IMG/VR virus record: IMGVR_UViG_3300007554_000005
Coordinates: 1 to 64,000 of that record
Strand: one strand, 5' to 3'
DNA from: a virus
DNA length: 64,000 nt
Made by a program: the position numbers and the translations under genes. Positions 61,852 through 64,000 of this stretch are shown in pieces; position 1 is the first letter of the stretch, and the number at the start of each line of letters is the position of its first letter. Under the pieces are notes generated by a model. The model searched no databases. It was not told where the DNA came from and saw only the letters and a program-made list of their open reading frames with translations.

Positions 61852-62513
61852 TGAATATTCTACTGCTTATGGCAGGAGCAGGAAGCAGGTTCGCTGGCAG
61901 TAGATACAGCCTACCAAAACCACTGATAGAAATTAATGGCAAGCCAATGTACGAGCATGCCATAGAATCACTTGGGCTAGATGGAATGGTAATAGCAGTC
62001 TCACGCTTCCAGCTGGAAAGAAATAACTACTTCGTAATAAATGTTGACAGAGTTTTAGATGGCCCAGCTGTTAGTGCACTATTAGCTAGAGATTATATAA
62101 ACAATGATGAAGAGCTTGTAATAATGAATTCTGATCAGATGATAGAGTGGAACCCCTCAGACCTGAGCCTAGCTCAAGCACACGACGGTGGACTTATGCT
62201 ATTCAAGGCAGGCGGTAATAGATGGTCCTTTGCAAGAGTGATAGATAACAGGGTGGTTGAAGTGGCAGAGAAAGATCCTATTAGTGAGGATGCTTTGGTG
62301 GGAATACACTACTGGAAGCGTGGAAAAGATTTTGTTAAATATGCTGAACAAATGATTTCTAGGAATGACAGGGTAAACGGAGAGTTTTATATTGCACCAG
62401 TTTACAACTATGCTATTAGTGATGGCTTAAGCATTGTTCCTATCTACGTTAGCAAGATGCACGACCTAGGTACGCCACAAGCCCTTGACAGGTATCTAGC
62501 AGATAGGATATAA
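61851..62513 (+). CDS. Nucleotidyltransferase (sugar/choline phosphate type)
   Basis: It begins at GTG overlapping the kinase stop. The 220-residue product starts 'ILLLMAGAGSRFAGSRYSLPKPLIEI', here in two parts: the GAGSRF nucleotide loop (9-14) and Pro-Lys-Pro-Leu (22-25). A metal-binding Asp lies in 'VIMNSDQMIEW' (about 95). These are the marks of NTP-transferases such as LicC or RmlA. It would make an NDP- or CDP-activated group from the product of the adjacent kinase. Confidence 0.8.
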   Translation: MNILLLMAGAGSRFAGSRYSLPKPLIEINGKPMYEHAIESLGLDGMVIAVSRFQLERNNYFVINVDRVLDGPAVSALLARDYINNDEELVIMNSDQMIEWNPSDLSLAQAHDGGLMLFKAGGNRWSFARVIDNRVVEVAEKDPISEDALVGIHYWKRGKDFVKYAEQMISRNDRVNGEFYIAPVYNYAISDGLSIVPIYVSKMHDLGTPQALDRYLADRI

Positions 62514-62514
62514 T
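62485..62514 (+). promoter_or_regulatory. Consensus promoter inside nucleotidyltransferase 3' end
   Basis: TTGACA (62485-62490), an 18-base spacer and TATAAT (62509-62514) overlap the last codons of the gene. The next ATG (62521) is 6 bases after the box, so the message should be leaderless. Confidence 0.8.
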
Positions 62515-62520
62515 TTAAGC

Positions 62521-63105
62521 ATGAAGAATATTCTAATTATTTCTGCACACCCAGATGACTTAGAGATGTCATGTGGTGGATCTGTTGCCAAATGGGTGTC
62601 AGAGGGGCACAATGTTGTAAACTTAATTCTTGTTTCCGATGTTAAGCAGATAGACTCCCTTGGCTTTGCTAGGGAGCACCTGGGCTACGAAGCAATCCTC
62701 TGGCCAGGAGATAGGGGTAGCCTCTCCGTAAACTCTGATATGATTGCAGACATCGAGGCACACTTCGTAGACGTAGACTTTGATAGAATAGTTACTCATT
62801 GGAGAGAGGATTGGCATCAGGATCATCAGGTTTGTCATAACCTAGGAAGAGTGTTGGCCCGTAAGCAGCCCACTGAGCTTTGGTATATGTCTTCTCACCC
62901 ATATCATCTTAAGTACAGGGAATTTAGCCCAGACATATATGTTGACGTAAGCGAGCACGCTCACCTAAAGTATAAGGCTATTACTGAGTACGACAACTTG
63001 CCAGGTTACTGGGAGACTGGCGTTAGGTCACACGATAGCTGGCGTGGAACATTTATTCATGCTAAAAAGGCAGAGGTATTCATGGCAGGCAATCTTCTAG
63101 GATGA
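62521..63105 (+). CDS. PIG-L/LmbE-family deacetylase
   Basis: The 194-residue product has the zinc motif 'SAHPDDLEMSCGG' (about 8-20) and 'HWREDWHQDHQVCHNLGR' near 93-110, typical of GlcNAc-PI/LmbE deacetylases. It would remove an acetyl group from an N-acetylated sugar. It is predicted to be leaderless from its own consensus promoter, and its stop overlaps the start of a carbamoyltransferase gene (ATGA), so the two are coupled. Confidence 0.88.
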   Translation: MKNILIISAHPDDLEMSCGGSVAKWVSEGHNVVNLILVSDVKQIDSLGFAREHLGYEAILWPGDRGSLSVNSDMIADIEAHFVDVDFDRIVTHWREDWHQDHQVCHNLGRVLARKQPTELWYMSSHPYHLKYREFSPDIYVDVSEHAHLKYKAITEYDNLPGYWETGVRSHDSWRGTFIHAKKAEVFMAGNLLG

Positions 63106-64000
63106 AGGTCCTTGGCGTAAACATGTCGCATGACGGTAGCGTATGCGTTATCGAGGATGGTTCAGTAATCTTTTACCAAGAAGAGGAAAGGATTACACAC
63201 GAGAAGCATACTACTGGTTTCATAAATAGCTTTGCCAAGGCCATGAGACTCCATGACCCACGGCATATTGTTTTTGTTGGTGCCTTCCCATATGAGCTAA
63301 ATGCCAGAGACCTGCTTTCATACCTACTTGTATCAATTGGTAAGACTAAGCATCTTAGTAACAATGAGAAGTACCAGGCATACTGGCTCAGAGACCATCA
63401 CTTGGCACATGCAAACGTTGCATTTTATAACTCAGGCTTTGGGGATGCTGGGATCTTGGTGGCAGATGGAGCAGGCCAAGCATTCTATGACGGAGAGAAT
63501 CTTTACAGGGAATCCGAAACTATCTACCATGCCTCTAAAGATATTGAGACTCTTCATAAAAACTTGATTACTCAGCATTCATCCTGGAGATACGGGGAGC
63601 TTGCGATTGAGCTAAGCAGCATGCCACACTTCACCAAATGCTCTGAGAGGCTGCCACTAAATTACCCCTATACAATATACCCCTCCAATTTGAGTTTAGG
63701 TAAAATGTTCAGTGCAGCAGGCATTAAAATATTTAATTCTTATCATAATGCAGGAAAAGTTATGGGCCTATCTGCCTATGGCGTTGATAATCCATCAGAT
63801 CCCAGGGCATTTGTTGATGGAGTTGCCAACCCAGAAATTTTGAATAGCGATATCTCGGATGAGAATTTGGCATATAGGGTACAGAATGATTCTTTGGATG
63901 TATCTATTAGCCTTATTAAGAAAACTATAGAGATGTCTGGCAGCAAAAATATTTGCCTTAGCGGTGGGTACTTTCTTAACTGTGTCAATAACTACAAGTA
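63102..64000 (+). CDS. Second carbamoyltransferase (3' end outside window)
   Basis: The frame opens at ATG 63102 and stays open to the window end, about 299 residues. It reads 'VLGVNMSHDGSVCVIEDG', 'RDHHLAHANVAFYNSGF', 'ILVADGAGQAFY', 'LGKMFSAAGIKI', 'KVMGLSAYG' and 'ICLSGGYFLNCVNNY', the Kae1-like N-terminal domain of NodU/CmcH carbamoyltransferases. It differs strongly from the copy at 51658 and so has a separate origin. The C-terminal domain must lie downstream. Confidence 0.88.
   Translation, partial: MKVLGVNMSHDGSVCVIEDGSVIFYQEEERITHEKHTTGFINSFAKAMRLHDPRHIVFVGAFPYELNARDLLSYLLVSIGKTKHLSNNEKYQAYWLRDHHLAHANVAFYNSGFGDAGILVADGAGQAFYDGENLYRESETIYHASKDIETLHKNLITQHSSWRYGELAIELSSMPHFTKCSERLPLNYPYTIYPSNLSLGKMFSAAGIKIFNSYHNAGKVMGLSAYGVDNPSDPRAFVDGVANPEILNSDISDENLAYRVQNDSLDVSISLIKKTIEMSGSKNICLSGGYFLNCVNNYK

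Noticed and set aside
63301-63567. 88-codon frame inside the last 900 bases
   Set aside because: It is a shadow of the second carbamoyltransferase, whose own frame is open from 63102 to the end of the window with recognisable motifs.

Overview
The window is a stretch of a large tailed (siphovirus-type) bacteriophage genome whose host is most likely an actinobacterium. Evidence for the host: a WhiB-type Fe-S regulator (56918-57205), DUF7455-like and FmdB-like small proteins, a small acidic protein typical of actinophages (44404-44574), and many genes whose start codon lies about 6 nt after a TATAAT box, as expected for leaderless mRNAs common in Actinobacteria. Base composition looks low-GC (roughly 40-45% by eye), which fits phages of freshwater low-GC Actinobacteria better than mycobacteriophages; this is inference. 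No integrase, repressor, transposase or CRISPR array is visible.

Layout. 1-22.4 kb is the virion module: prohead protease with a nested scaffold start, major capsid protein, head-tail connector proteins, tail terminator, major tail protein, two paralogous tail-assembly chaperones, a 2448-aa tape measure, distal tail protein, a 1442-aa tail-tip protein and fibre proteins. The portal gene is not present and presumably lies just upstream. 22.4-36 kb is DNA metabolism: DnaB-type helicase, short DnaG primase, single-strand binding protein, a full DnaE-type polymerase, RecA, a DnaQ-like exonuclease, a Cas4-like nuclease and a RuvC-like resolvase, interrupted by two 2-oxoglutarate/Fe(II) oxygenase-like genes. 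35.7-38 kb carries the terminase subunits, some 34 kb from the capsid gene. 38-41.5 kb is a class Ib ribonucleotide reductase operon (nrdI-nrdE-nrdF).

41.6-46 kb holds a secreted fibronectin/coiled-coil protein, two small membrane proteins, another oxygenase, a lipoprotein HExxH metallopeptidase and three tRNAs (Asn, Asp, Thr). 46-53.7 kb and 59.1-64 kb are two accessory modules rich in glycan-type enzymes: two glycosyltransferases, two SGNH hydrolases, two carbamoyltransferases (the second runs off the end), three more oxygenases, a pair of paralogous 'WYK' proteins, an APH/LicA-like kinase, a sugar nucleotidyltransferase and a PIG-L deacetylase. Between them lie the endolysin (M23 + LysM), a run of small early-type genes, a nuclease, WhiB, a holin-like protein and an Hsp20 chaperone. 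The only minus-strand genes are an HNH protein and an oxygenase at 60.2-61.0 kb, fired from a divergent promoter pair.

Transcription appears to rely on many local promoters with extended -10 boxes (TGNTATAAT). Four intrinsic terminators, after the capsid, major tail, nrdF and holin-like genes, are each followed at once by such a promoter. A 5' structured RNA candidate sits at 59061-59148. There is no stretch over 300 bases without a gene; the longest is the tRNA block at 45771-46021.
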